NCBI GenBank assembly: GCA_007123065.1
Contig: SKSI01000090.1
Location: 1-55,899, forward strand
DNA length: 55,899 nt
Direction: 5' to 3'
DNA from: Bacteroidales bacterium
GTDB lineage: Bacteria; Bacteroidota; Bacteroidia; Bacteroidales; UBA7960
The notes beneath the pieces are model-generated. The model was not told the DNA's origin. It searched no databases and saw nothing but the letters and a program-made list of their open reading frames with translations. Within the stretch, counting starts at the first letter, position 1, and every line of letters begins with the position of its first letter. Shown in pieces: positions 26,259 to 35,416 of the stretch. The translations under genes and the position numbers were made by a program.

Positions 26259-28712
26259 TCACCGAATGCTTGCGGAAAGATTCTCTTCAAATGCCTTGGT
26301 CAGTTTGCGCATTACCTTATCAATTTCTTTGTCGGTCAGGGTTTTTTCAGCCTGAAACATAAAGCTTACAGCATAAGACTTTTTGTTTTTTCCCAGTTTG
26401 TCATCCTGATATACATCAAAAAGGTTTATTTCCTGAAGAATATTTCTTTCAGTCCGGGCAGCAATCTTCTCTATATCAGCAAAGCTGGTTTCAGTGTTGA
26501 GCAACAGGGCAAGGTCTCTTCTAACCACCGGGAAACGCGGGACTTCCTGAAAGATAAGATTCCTTTGTGATCCAACATGCACGATACGCGCCCAGTCCAG
26601 TTCTCCATAGAAAACATCCTGCTTCACATCAAAGTCTTTCAAAATTTTGGGGTTGATTTTGCCGATCACACCAATTTGATAATCATCAACAAAAAGAGCA
26701 GAAGAAAAAGCATATGGAAAAGCTGAAGTATCTTGTTTCTGCTGCACCTGGTGAACAGAAATACCCATCTTCTGAAAAACGGCAAAAGCGATGTCTTTCA
26801 AATCAAAAAAAGTATGATCCCTGTCTTCCGTATACCAACTTTCGGCTTGTTGTCGTCCGGACATAAACAATGCCAAAACGGGCTGTTCGTGATATGGCGG
26901 CAGGGCCGCATCAGGCTGTCCGGCATCACGGAAATAAATACTTCCAAACTCATAAAGCTTCAAATCGTGCACTTTACGGTTCAGGTTGTATACGATGCTT
27001 TCCAGTCCGCCAAAGAGCAATGACTGCCGCATCACATTCAGATCCTGACTGAGCGGATTTAAAATATGCACCAGACGGTCAGGATCCAGGTCATATTTCC
27101 GATAGTACGCCTCTTTTGTCAATGAATTGTTCATAATCTCATTGAATCCTCTTGCCGACAGAAGGTCTGAAACCATATTCTGCAGCATCTCTTTATCCGG
27201 TTTTGGTGAGATAACTATGGAAGCATTCATTTTCCCGGGTATCTCCACATTGTTATACCCGTAAATGCGCAGGATCTCCTCCACAACATCGGCTGTTCTG
27301 GTTACATCAACCCGGTATGATGGAACAACCATACGGATGCTGTCGCCGCTATTGGCAACCATACTGAAATCCAGGTCTCCAAGAATATTTTGAATCTCTT
27401 TGGCAGGGATGTGTTTGCCAATAAGACGATAGACCTCTTCAAATTGCAATTCCAGTTCGAGGGGGTTTTTCTTCCCCGGATAGACGTCACTGATTTCTGA
27501 AGAAATTTCACCGCCGGCAAGTTCTTTAATCAGAAGAGCAGCTCTTTTCAGCGCGTAAATTGTTATTTCAGGATCGCTGCCGCGCTCAAAACGAAATGAT
27601 GCTTCTGTTTTAATTCCGTGATGTTTCGCAGACTTTCTGATTGTCACCGGGTCAAAGCAAGCGCTTTCAAGAAAAACATCTTTTGTCTTTTCCGTCACAC
27701 CTGACTGGATTCCTCCCAGGATGCCGGCCATACACATCGGTTCAGTTTCATTACAGATCATCAGGTCCTGGCCGGTAAGATCGCGTTTTTCTTCATCCAG
27801 TGTTTTGAATGCTGTATTTTTTGCCGGCTTCCGCACAACAACCTTATTGCCCTGAATCGCTGCAACATCAAATGCGTGCAAGGGTTGCCCCACTTCCTGA
27901 AGGACAAAATTGGTCACATCCACCACATTGTTAATGGGTTTTTGTCCTACGGCTATCAGCCTCTTTTTCAGCCACTCCGGCGACTCTTTTACTGTAACAC
28001 CGCTGATTGTAAGGCTTGAGTATCTTGGACAAGCATCAGGGTCTTCAATAAAAACAGGAATAATCAGATTTTGATTCTCGATTCTAAAAGCATCAGTATC
28101 CGGCCATTGAATGGAGCTTTCTTTCTTTTTTTGCTGATGGTTGACCACGGCAACGATATCGCGGGCAACGCCTATATGGGAGGCAGCATCGATACGGTTT
28201 GGAGTGAGGCCGATTTCAAAGATCCAGTCCTCGTAGACATCAAAAAGCTCAGCAGCCGGAACACCTATCGGTGTATCATCCGGAAGCACCATAATCCCGT
28301 CATGGGAGTCACCCAGGCCGAGTTCATCTTCGGCACAGATCATCCCACGGGACTCTTCTCCCCGGATTTTCACCGCTTTGATGGTGAGCTCTTGTTTGTT
28401 AAAAAACAAGGTCGTTCCTTCCAGTGCCACCAGTACTTTTTGGTTAGCTTTTACATTGGGCGCTCCGCATACGATTGGCAGCAGATCACCTTTACCTGTA
28501 TCAACATGTGTAAGAGATAGGCGGTCTGCTTTAGGGTGCGGCGAACAAGATATGACATGGCCGGTCACAACTCCTTTCAGTCCACCACGGACAGACTCAT
28601 ATTTTTCAAGGCTTTCAACTTCCAGGCCGCTGTCTGTAAGCAGAACAGACAGTGCATCAGGACTTAAATCAAAGTTCGCGTAGCTTTTCAGCCAATTATA
28701 GGAAATTAGCAT
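26259..28712 (-). CDS. pheT: Phenylalanine-tRNA ligase beta subunit
   Basis: Beta chain of the alpha2-beta2 PheRS; contributes tRNA binding and editing. The 817 residues start with MLISYNWLKSY and contain the EMAP-like tRNA-binding domain (VISCSPHPKADRLSLTHVDTG, residues about 40-150), the B3/B4 editing region, B5 (about 400-470), the core with the PxxLARDI-like MRQSLLFGGLESI block, and the C-terminal ferredoxin-fold anticodon-binding domain (FPVVRRDLALLLN to the end). pheS is not adjacent, which is normal in Bacteroidota. A coiled-coil membrane protein gene lies 26 nt upstream on the same strand. Confidence 0.97.
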   Translation of the reverse strand: MLISYNWLKSYANFDLSPDALSVLLTDSGLEVESLEKYESVRGGLKGVVTGHVISCSPHPKADRLSLTHVDTGKGDLLPIVCGAPNVKANQKVLVALEGTTLFFNKQELTIKAVKIRGEESRGMICAEDELGLGDSHDGIMVLPDDTPIGVPAAELFDVYEDWIFEIGLTPNRIDAASHIGVARDIVAVVNHQQKKKESSIQWPDTDAFRIENQNLIIPVFIEDPDACPRYSSLTISGVTVKESPEWLKKRLIAVGQKPINNVVDVTNFVLQEVGQPLHAFDVAAIQGNKVVVRKPAKNTAFKTLDEEKRDLTGQDLMICNETEPMCMAGILGGIQSGVTEKTKDVFLESACFDPVTIRKSAKHHGIKTEASFRFERGSDPEITIYALKRAALLIKELAGGEISSEISDVYPGKKNPLELELQFEEVYRLIGKHIPAKEIQNILGDLDFSMVANSGDSIRMVVPSYRVDVTRTADVVEEILRIYGYNNVEIPGKMNASIVISPKPDKEMLQNMVSDLLSARGFNEIMNNSLTKEAYYRKYDLDPDRLVHILNPLSQDLNVMRQSLLFGGLESIVYNLNRKVHDLKLYEFGSIYFRDAGQPDAALPPYHEQPVLALFMSGRQQAESWYTEDRDHTFFDLKDIAFAVFQKMGISVHQVQQKQDTSAFPYAFSSALFVDDYQIGVIGKINPKILKDFDVKQDVFYGELDWARIVHVGSQRNLIFQEVPRFPVVRRDLALLLNTETSFADIEKIAARTERNILQEINLFDVYQDDKLGKNKKSYAVSFMFQAEKTLTDKEIDKVMRKLTKAFEENLSASIR

Positions 28713-28738
28713 TGATATGCAGTTTTTTAATTAGAAGA

Positions 28739-29665
28739 TTAGCGCAGCTCGAAGGCTGATTCGCCCAAACGGTATTCGTCGGTGTACAGAGAAATATAAT
28801 ACACACCAGGTTCAAATTCCGAAATACGCTCCCAGGTAAGGCATTTGTTCATTTGCATGTTTTGGTAATTGATACTGCCTTTTGCGGAATATTGCAATGT
28901 GTCTCCCTGGTGTATAAAAGAATAGGCCAGGTCATCGCTCACCCTTAGAATTTGACCGTGTGGATCGGCAATACGCATATACACATTGTGTTCACCCGGG
29001 CGGGTTATTGGATTTTCTCCAATCAGGAAGCAAACACGAACCTGTTCCACCCTTCCTGCCCTGTCTGTTTCATCTTCTCGTCCGCGGCCACGCAAACGGA
29101 AGGGGAAAGCATCAATCTGATACGCACGCAATGCAGAGGCAACCTCTACTTTGGTTTCCAGTTCAGCTTTGCCACGTGTCAACTCTGTGGTGCGACGCTG
29201 TACTTCCTGAATCTCCTCACGCATCTGTATGTTCTCCGCCTTCAGCACCATGTTTTCGGTATGCAAACTGTCAATTTCACGCACATAGTTCTGCGTGACC
29301 TCACGAAGCAGGTTGAGCTGACGTCGTATCCTGTGATAATCAGCCTGACGGGCGATCAAACCCTGGATCTCCCTGGCATTGGCCTGAATGACGCTGTCCT
29401 TGTCTACAAGAATGCTGTCGTATTCAAGCTTTACCATGTTGTATTCATCCAACACCGAGTCAAGTTCCAGTTGCAATTCTTCAGACAAAATCATTGCAAC
29501 TTCACGTTCGTGACTAACCTCCTTTAATGTCTGACGGCCGGTATACCATAATATCGCCAACAATAAAACCAATATACCCAAAACCGCAATGGTTATGCGA
29601 TATACATTTTCATTGCCTCTCTGTCTTTCAGGCATCTCTGTGCCCTGGTTTGTTTTTGTTTCCAT
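28739..29665 (-). CDS. Membrane-anchored coiled-coil protein, unknown function
   Basis: A 308-residue protein I do not recognise by name. In order: a short polar N-terminus, one membrane helix at about 24-43 (ITIAVLGILVLLLAILWYTG), a long coiled coil from about 50 to 175 (heptads with many Glu/Leu/Arg and repeated REVTQNYVREIDSLHTEN-like segments), then a beta-rich C-terminal domain (about 190-308) with VRVCFLIGENPITRPGEHNV, LAYSFIHQGDTLQYSAKG and a terminal FEPGVYYISLYTDEYRLG strand resembling an Ig-like or carbohydrate-binding fold. Topology suggests the coil and beta domain are in the periplasm. It lies 26 nt upstream of pheT and is probably cotranscribed. Confidence 0.8.
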   Translation of the reverse strand: METKTNQGTEMPERQRGNENVYRITIAVLGILVLLLAILWYTGRQTLKEVSHEREVAMILSEELQLELDSVLDEYNMVKLEYDSILVDKDSVIQANAREIQGLIARQADYHRIRRQLNLLREVTQNYVREIDSLHTENMVLKAENIQMREEIQEVQRRTTELTRGKAELETKVEVASALRAYQIDAFPFRLRGRGREDETDRAGRVEQVRVCFLIGENPITRPGEHNVYMRIADPHGQILRVSDDLAYSFIHQGDTLQYSAKGSINYQNMQMNKCLTWERISEFEPGVYYISLYTDEYRLGESAFELR

Positions 29666-29901
29666 TTTTCAATCGAATCTTTTTATCGTTTTTCTTTATT
29701 TATTCAAATCATAAAAGCCGCACAAGGACAACAAATAACCTTAACAGAATTAAATTGCTTTTTATGTTTGTTAATTGGTTTTTTGTTTTTATTTTCACAA
29801 AATTGCATTTGTGTGTGAAACAAACATTCCGGACATCAGGACATATTGCTGACGGCTGAATGTTGCCAACTTGTAAAGCGCGACAAATTTACACATTTTA
29901 T

Positions 29902-30618
29902 ATGATTTTTAAGGGCCTTTCAGGTGCAGTAAAGCTGCATTTAAAAAACTTCATTTCTTTGGTTTATCCGGAGACTTGCTGTGCTTGCGGCAGCTGTCTA
30001 ATCGACCAGGAAACACATTTGTGTCTTGTATGCAGAGCCATGCTCCCACAAACCCGTTTTCATAAACAAAAAGAAAACCAACTGTCAAGAATCTTTTGGG
30101 GGCGACAGCCTGTTGAAACCGGAACAGCATTGTATTATTTTCATAAAAAAGGCAAGGTTCAGCGTGTGATCCATCAATTTAAATACAAAGGAAACATCAG
30201 GCTGGGTAACTATTTGGGGAAAATACTCGGACAAAACATGGCACAATCGGAACATTACAGTCCTGTTAATTGTGTAATTCCTGTTCCTTTGCATCCGGCC
30301 AAAGAGCGTAAAAGGGGATTTAACCAAAGCGCAGTGATTGCGGAGGGAATTGCATCCAGTATGAAGATTGAATGCCGGACAGATTTGCTAATAAGAAGCA
30401 AGCACACGGAAACACAAACAAAAAAAGACAGATTTCATCGCTGGAAGAATGTGTCTTCTGTTTTCGAGACACCCAACCCTGTTTTGCTGGAAAACAAATC
30501 CATACTCCTTGTGGATGATGTAATCACAACCGGTGCAACGCTGGAAGCTTGCGCGGAAAAACTCCTTGAGGTTAAGGGAGTACGTGTTTGGATCGCGACT
30601 CTTGCCCTTACCGACTAA
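29902..30618 (+). CDS. comF: ComF-family phosphoribosyltransferase-like protein
   Basis: A 238-residue ComF protein. An N-terminal zinc-finger-like cysteine set (ETCCACGSCL then CLVC) is followed by a type I phosphoribosyltransferase domain with the PRPP-binding signature SILLVDDVITTGATLEAC and IPVPLHPAKERKRGFNQSA. ComF is needed for DNA uptake across the inner membrane in competent Gram-positives; in Bacteroidota the role is less clear. The frame is open from 29860, but the ATG at 29902 brings the cysteine motif to its usual distance from the N-terminus. Convergent with the lamin-tail gene. Confidence 0.88.
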   Translation: MIFKGLSGAVKLHLKNFISLVYPETCCACGSCLIDQETHLCLVCRAMLPQTRFHKQKENQLSRIFWGRQPVETGTALYYFHKKGKVQRVIHQFKYKGNIRLGNYLGKILGQNMAQSEHYSPVNCVIPVPLHPAKERKRGFNQSAVIAEGIASSMKIECRTDLLIRSKHTETQTKKDRFHRWKNVSSVFETPNPVLLENKSILLVDDVITTGATLEACAEKLLEVKGVRVWIATLALTD

Positions 30619-30673
30619 ATAATAGTTCAGGAGTTTTCAACATCTCGTTATTAAATTTTTTATGAAGGCATAG

Positions 30674-33277
30674 TCAAAAACTGCCGGCAAGAACTGCTGT
30701 CCGTTTAAAATGCCGCACCGAGCCTTCTATATTAAACAACTCCAGGTGTATGACATACATTCCGACAGCAGCCTTTTGTCCGGCATCGGTGGTGCCATCC
30801 CAGATGAAGGCACCTGAGGTTGCCATCAGCTCGCCCTGTGCAAGGCGGCGCACCGGCCTTCCGCGGCGGTCATAAATCCTGACATTGGCTACATAACCCG
30901 GCTGTTCCAACGAATAATGGATGTGTAAAAGGTCTTCTTTACCGCTCCCGTCGGGTGCAAAAACTTTCGGCATAACTTCGATTTCAATGCCTTCCGGTTC
31001 AGCGTGCATGGCGAATTGTGAGTTTTTATAAGCCGGTGTTCCAAATCCGAAAGAAGCGGCGGCAGATTGCCAGTTAAAGCTATCGACCGAAGGTCTGTCG
31101 GGATGCACCCGTTCCAATGCAACTCCTTTTACTGAAGTAAGCAAAGGCAAATGCATCTGTTCATCATATTGCATCCGATCAATGAACTGATGGCTCTTGT
31201 TTGCCAGTATAACAATCCCCTCCGCATTGGTCATCCGCGGCATGCCGTCGAGCTCCAGAAACGAATCCGGTGAAGGAGTTAAAAACGTACGTTTTACGGC
31301 CGATGTGTCGGCAGAAAGCACCAGGTAGTCTCCGGGGAAGAAAAGATAAGAGTCTTTGCTTATATGTTGAAGTGTAATCAAAATGTTGTCGAGGGTATCC
31401 TGCGATGCCAGTATATAGTCAGCCATATCAAAAACAAAACCTGAGCGGTTAAAAAGTTCTACATAGCGCGATCCAAAATAAGGCGGGTTAAACAGCACCT
31501 CATTGATCACGATATCATTTTCACTGGCTGCACGGGGAACTGCCAGGCGGCCGGTCCGTTCGTTGATTATGTTTCCCGCGCAATCAGTAAAAAGCTCACT
31601 TACTGACACTTTATACAAAACGTCATCTTGAAGCGGTTCTGCCAACTGAAGGTGTACACAGGAAAAATCGGGACTGACAGGATTTGCCGTTATTGGATTT
31701 CCTATATTATGATCTATCTCATAATAGCCAGGGATCCATAAATTGGCATCATCCATTGGCTCTGAGAACCACAGTATGACATTCAGGCTGTCGACAAATC
31801 CGGTCCTGAGAAGGCGGGGTGGTTGCGTATCAGGGTTATCAGCCCTTACCGAATTCGTAATCCCGGGGCTGCCACCTCTGGTGTCTTCTGATGCCTTCCA
31901 GTTTGCCGCACCCTGACAAAAATTATAAGGATCAATTTTCTCAAGCGACCAGCCTCCTGAAGCCTTGGCCGGATTCCGGTACCATTTATCCGTATATGAC
32001 ACAAAGGATACCAATTCCTGTCCAACGTCCCAAAGCACCAGTTGCGTACCCCCGATAGTAAGTGCATTCGCGGAAAGACCGGGAACAGCAACAACATTCC
32101 CATAATCCTTCATGTACGGATAAGCAGCTTCTGTTGTAAGAACAAGGTATCCCCGCGGAGGCACAAGTGCTTCAGGAAGAACACGCATTGTAGTACCATG
32201 CTGCAATGTCCACCCCTCAATATTTATTGGAAGCTCCGTGGTGTTATACAGTTCCAGCCAATCGAAAGGGGGAAGAGAAACTTCCGGTCTGCTGTTGGCC
32301 ATCAGCTCATTAAAAATCAAATCAAATCGCTGTGACACATAATGCACAAACGAACCGGCATAGGGCTCCATCATTTGACCATCAGGACTTTCGACTCCGG
32401 ATATATCAATCTTATAAAGATGATTTTCAAGAAAATTGCCGGCAAATAAAAGTCTTGCCATAAAAGGGTGCTGGTCGTCAACAGCAACGACTAAGGGGTG
32501 ACCCGGACCATCATCAACAAAGTAATTTTGCGGATTGGTTGCTGAATTCGGTGTAATAATGCGGCTAAAAACAACATCCAGCGTGTTGGGTGAAACAACC
32601 TGTAACCTTCGCACATAAGGCGGATCTTCCGGGATGATATCCCCCACCCTGAAATCATCAAAATAAAACCGGTTGCTGTTGCTGCTCGTATAAGTACATC
32701 TAATACCAAACCACGCTGTTGTGGTATATGTATTGTCAGAAGCCCCACCTTGCGGAATAAACATATTCTGTCCGGATGGATCTGCAAAGAACTGCCAAAA
32801 ACCGGAACCATCTCTTACTACTCGAACCCGCATCACATTATTTGTGCCATCAGCAATATTCATGCTTCCGGTCATTAACAGAGTCGATTCAGAGCCATCC
32901 TGACGATAAAAATAGAGCCTTTTGTTGTCACCTCCTGTTTTTCCGATTTGCAAAAAATAGCCGCTCAGAGCACCCGAAAGGTCACTGGTATTGCTTGCCA
33001 GGTATACCCGCGGATGGTTATTGTCGGATGGTGTAAATGCAATTCGGATCCAGAAATCCCACTGTGTGTTACTAATTACAGAACTTTCTGTGGCCAGGTA
33101 TGCCATCCCCGCCCCCGTGTCATTTAGCCGGAGTAAACCATTCTCAATAATGAATTTATCACAATCTCCAGCCCAGGTTGGGTTAGTGGTAAAATCCCCG
33201 TCGCTGAAATCATCGGTAAATTGACCAAAAAGCATCATTGGTGTACAAATCCAGAATAAAAGAATCAAATTTCTCAT
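30674..33277 (-). CDS. Large exported lamin-tail-domain protein with FlgD/type IX-like C-terminus
   Basis: About 867 residues, exported: signal peptide MRNLILLFWICTPMMLFG. Domains in order: an N-terminal concanavalin-like beta domain (about 20-220, TDDFSDGDFTTNPTWAGD opening), an Ig-like bacterial surface domain (RRLQVVSPNTLDVVFSRIIT), a first lamin-tail domain (FDLIFNELMANSRPEV, WLELYNTTELPINIEGW), a further Ig-like part (DTQPPRLLRTGF), a second lamin-tail domain (DIVINEVLFNPPYFGSRYVE), and a C-terminal FlgD-like module (RIYDRRGRPVRRLAQGEL, then GTTDAGQKAAVGMYVI). The layout is that of cell-surface or secreted type IX cargo. The in-frame ATG at 33286 is the other possible start. Confidence 0.85.
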   Translation of the reverse strand: MRNLILLFWICTPMMLFGQFTDDFSDGDFTTNPTWAGDCDKFIIENGLLRLNDTGAGMAYLATESSVISNTQWDFWIRIAFTPSDNNHPRVYLASNTSDLSGALSGYFLQIGKTGGDNKRLYFYRQDGSESTLLMTGSMNIADGTNNVMRVRVVRDGSGFWQFFADPSGQNMFIPQGGASDNTYTTTAWFGIRCTYTSSNSNRFYFDDFRVGDIIPEDPPYVRRLQVVSPNTLDVVFSRIITPNSATNPQNYFVDDGPGHPLVVAVDDQHPFMARLLFAGNFLENHLYKIDISGVESPDGQMMEPYAGSFVHYVSQRFDLIFNELMANSRPEVSLPPFDWLELYNTTELPINIEGWTLQHGTTMRVLPEALVPPRGYLVLTTEAAYPYMKDYGNVVAVPGLSANALTIGGTQLVLWDVGQELVSFVSYTDKWYRNPAKASGGWSLEKIDPYNFCQGAANWKASEDTRGGSPGITNSVRADNPDTQPPRLLRTGFVDSLNVILWFSEPMDDANLWIPGYYEIDHNIGNPITANPVSPDFSCVHLQLAEPLQDDVLYKVSVSELFTDCAGNIINERTGRLAVPRAASENDIVINEVLFNPPYFGSRYVELFNRSGFVFDMADYILASQDTLDNILITLQHISKDSYLFFPGDYLVLSADTSAVKRTFLTPSPDSFLELDGMPRMTNAEGIVILANKSHQFIDRMQYDEQMHLPLLTSVKGVALERVHPDRPSVDSFNWQSAAASFGFGTPAYKNSQFAMHAEPEGIEIEVMPKVFAPDGSGKEDLLHIHYSLEQPGYVANVRIYDRRGRPVRRLAQGELMATSGAFIWDGTTDAGQKAAVGMYVIHLELFNIEGSVRHFKRTAVLAGSF

Positions 33278-33390
33278 AACTTGCATTATTTTTGTATGAT
33301 CAGGAATAAAAATGTGAATATAATGCTCCTGGTTGAATCATTTGTTTTTTTATCTATATTTATATGTTTTAGGTTTTAATTTTTAATTAA

Positions 33391-34380
33391 ATGGTCTTAG
33401 CTTTAGCAGGCGCAACCGGTTTGGTAGGTCAGGTCATGATCAAAATATTGGAGGAGCGCGGACTTCCTGTAGATAAATTCATCCCTTGTGCTTCTTCGCG
33501 TTCCGTGGGGCGGGAGGTTATGTTTCGGGGCAGGGCACACAAGTTGGTTTCTGTTGATGACGCCATTGAGGCGGCTCCGGATATAGTCATTTTCTCTGCC
33601 GGTTCGGAAGCATCCCGGCAATATGCGCCATTATTTGTGGAAAAGGGCAGTTTTGTGATCGACAATTCATCCGCGTGGCGTGGAGATGCCAAAGTACCCC
33701 TTGTGATACCGGAAGTGAATGCACACACCATAAGCAAAGAAACGAAAATCATTGCCAACCCGAACTGCAGCACAATACAGATGGTTTTGGCTCTGGCGCC
33801 CATACACAGGGCTTATGGTATCCGGCGACTGGTGATTGCCACTTACCAGTCTGTTACGGGAACAGGCGTGAAAGCTGTTCAACAGCTAAACAATGAACGG
33901 TCGGGCATTCAGGGAGAGATGGCTTATCCGCACCCCATTGACCTGAATTGTTTCCCACACGGGGGTCATTTTCTTGAAAACGGATATTCTTCAGAGGAGA
34001 TGAAACTGGTGGATGAAACCCGGAAGATCCTTGACAGTCCGGAGATAAGAATTACAGCAACTGTAGTTCGGATTCCAGTCATTGGCGGACATTCGGAGGC
34101 TGTCAATGTTGAGATGAACAGCGATTTCCACATTTCAGAAGTCCGCAGGATTCTGGAAGAAACGGATGGGGTTATTGTAGCAGACAATCTTGCAGAGAAT
34201 ATGTATCCGATGCCAAAGTTTGCTGAGGGACGGGATGAAGTATTCGTCGGGAGGCTTCGCAGGGACCACTCGGTACCCTATGGCCTGGATATGTGGATCG
34301 TTGCAGACAACCTGCGCAAAGGCGCCGCGACCAACGCCGTCCAGATTGCCCAATACCTGATAAAATATATTACATTCTGA
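33391..34380 (+). CDS. asd: Aspartate-semialdehyde dehydrogenase
   Basis: Reduces L-aspartyl phosphate to aspartate semialdehyde, the branch point to lysine/diaminopimelate, threonine and methionine. The 329 residues carry the NADP-binding LAGATGLVGQVMIKIL at the very N-terminus, the active-site cysteine in IANPNCSTIQMVLA, and the catalytic histidine region VIGGHSEAVNVE. Complete and typical length. Divergent from the lamin-tail gene; a lipid kinase gene follows after 87 nt with its own -7-like word. Confidence 0.96.
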   Translation: MVLALAGATGLVGQVMIKILEERGLPVDKFIPCASSRSVGREVMFRGRAHKLVSVDDAIEAAPDIVIFSAGSEASRQYAPLFVEKGSFVIDNSSAWRGDAKVPLVIPEVNAHTISKETKIIANPNCSTIQMVLALAPIHRAYGIRRLVIATYQSVTGTGVKAVQQLNNERSGIQGEMAYPHPIDLNCFPHGGHFLENGYSSEEMKLVDETRKILDSPEIRITATVVRIPVIGGHSEAVNVEMNSDFHISEVRRILEETDGVIVADNLAENMYPMPKFAEGRDEVFVGRLRRDHSVPYGLDMWIVADNLRKGAATNAVQIAQYLIKYITF

Positions 34381-34397
34381 GGTTGATCTATTTTTCG

Positions 34398-34405
34398 TAT
34401 TTTTG
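34398..34405 (+). promoter_or_regulatory. Putative -7 element of the lipid kinase gene
   Basis: TATTTTTG fits TAnnTTTG and lies 62 nt before the ATG at 34468. No TTTG at 19-21 nt upstream. Confidence 0.35.
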
Positions 34406-34467
34406 CACCTTGCAAAAAATTAGCGCTGTTTGCTTTCATTGTTTTTTGTTTTATAATATTGACATTT

Positions 34468-35388
34468 ATGAAAGAATGGTTGGCAGTAATCAACCCCAAT
34501 GCAGGGATAGGCAAGGTCAGGAAAGACTGGGACCGTATTTCCGGACTTCTTGAAAAGCATGATATCAGCTTTCACCCGGTTTTCACCAAAGGCCCGCTCC
34601 ATGCATTCGACATCGTTGAAGAATATGTTACACTGGGGTACCGGAAAATCATTGCAGTTGGCGGTGATGGCACGATGAACGAAGTTGTTAACGGAATATT
34701 CATACAGCAAACCGTTCCTACAACAAAAATAACGCTTGGAATGATCTCTGTTGGAACCGGAAATGATTGGGTGCGCACGTATAATATCCCGCTGGATTAT
34801 GAAGAAGCCATTCATGTTTTGAAAAAAGAGAACACCCTTATTCAGGATACAGGAACGGTAAAATACTACAACAGCAATCGTGAGAAGATGCGCTATTTCA
34901 TCAATATGGCCGGACTCGGTTTTGACGGACTGGTTGCCCAAAAAACGAATGCAGACAAGATCCGCGGGAAAGGCAACCCCTTATTGTATTTGAAAAACCT
35001 GATCAGCTCTTTGTTCTCTTATAAATCCTGCGGCACCAAAATCATTGTAGACGGGAAAGTGATCCGGGACAAAATTTTCAGTGTCGGGGTCGGAATCGGA
35101 CAATACAACGGTGGCGGGATGCGTCAGGCGCCGGATGCCAAAACAGACGATGGTCTTTTTGATCTGACAGTGATCAAGGATTTAACCAAATGGTCTGTTG
35201 TAACTAATGTCAGAAGACTATATAACGGAACCATTAAAAAGCACAAACAGGTTGAAAGTTTCTTGGGCAAACACATTCTGATCGAATCCGACAATCCTGT
35301 TTTGCTGGAAGCAGATGGTGAATCGCTGGGGCATTCACCTTTTGAGTTTAATATCGTTCCTAAAAGCGTCAGGGTAGTCATCAACTAA
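34468..35388 (+). CDS. Diacylglycerol kinase family lipid kinase (YegS/DgkB-like)
   Basis: A 306-residue lipid kinase of the DAGK catalytic superfamily. ATP-binding blocks are AVINPNAGIGKVRKDW at the N-terminus and KIIAVGGDGTMNEVVNGIF (the GGDGT motif); further conserved parts are GMISVGTGNDWVRTYN and FINMAGLGFDGLVAQ. Soluble enzymes of this family phosphorylate diacylglycerol, phosphatidylglycerol or sphingoid bases; Bacteroidota can make sphingolipids, so the substrate is open. The ATG at 34468 is preferred over the TTG at 34459. Its stop codon falls within a three-copy octamer repeat. Confidence 0.9.
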   Translation: MKEWLAVINPNAGIGKVRKDWDRISGLLEKHDISFHPVFTKGPLHAFDIVEEYVTLGYRKIIAVGGDGTMNEVVNGIFIQQTVPTTKITLGMISVGTGNDWVRTYNIPLDYEEAIHVLKKENTLIQDTGTVKYYNSNREKMRYFINMAGLGFDGLVAQKTNADKIRGKGNPLLYLKNLISSLFSYKSCGTKIIVDGKVIRDKIFSVGVGIGQYNGGGMRQAPDAKTDDGLFDLTVIKDLTKWSVVTNVRRLYNGTIKKHKQVESFLGKHILIESDNPVLLEADGESLGHSPFEFNIVPKSVRVVIN

Positions 35389-35406
35389 ACAATTAAACAA
35401 CTAAAC
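35383..35406 (+). repeat. Three copies of the AACTAAAC octamer
   Basis: AACTAAAC, AATTAAAC, AACTAAAC in tandem, overlapping the stop codon of the lipid kinase gene and ending 10 nt before glyS. It is the same octamer that forms the eight-copy array at 4181-4244. Confidence 0.8.
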
Positions 35407-35416
35407 GTTACTTTAA

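Noticed and set aside
28952..29527. A 191-codon plus-strand frame
   Set aside because: It lies antisense inside the coiled-coil protein gene, has no start context, and its composition is that of a reverse-complement shadow.
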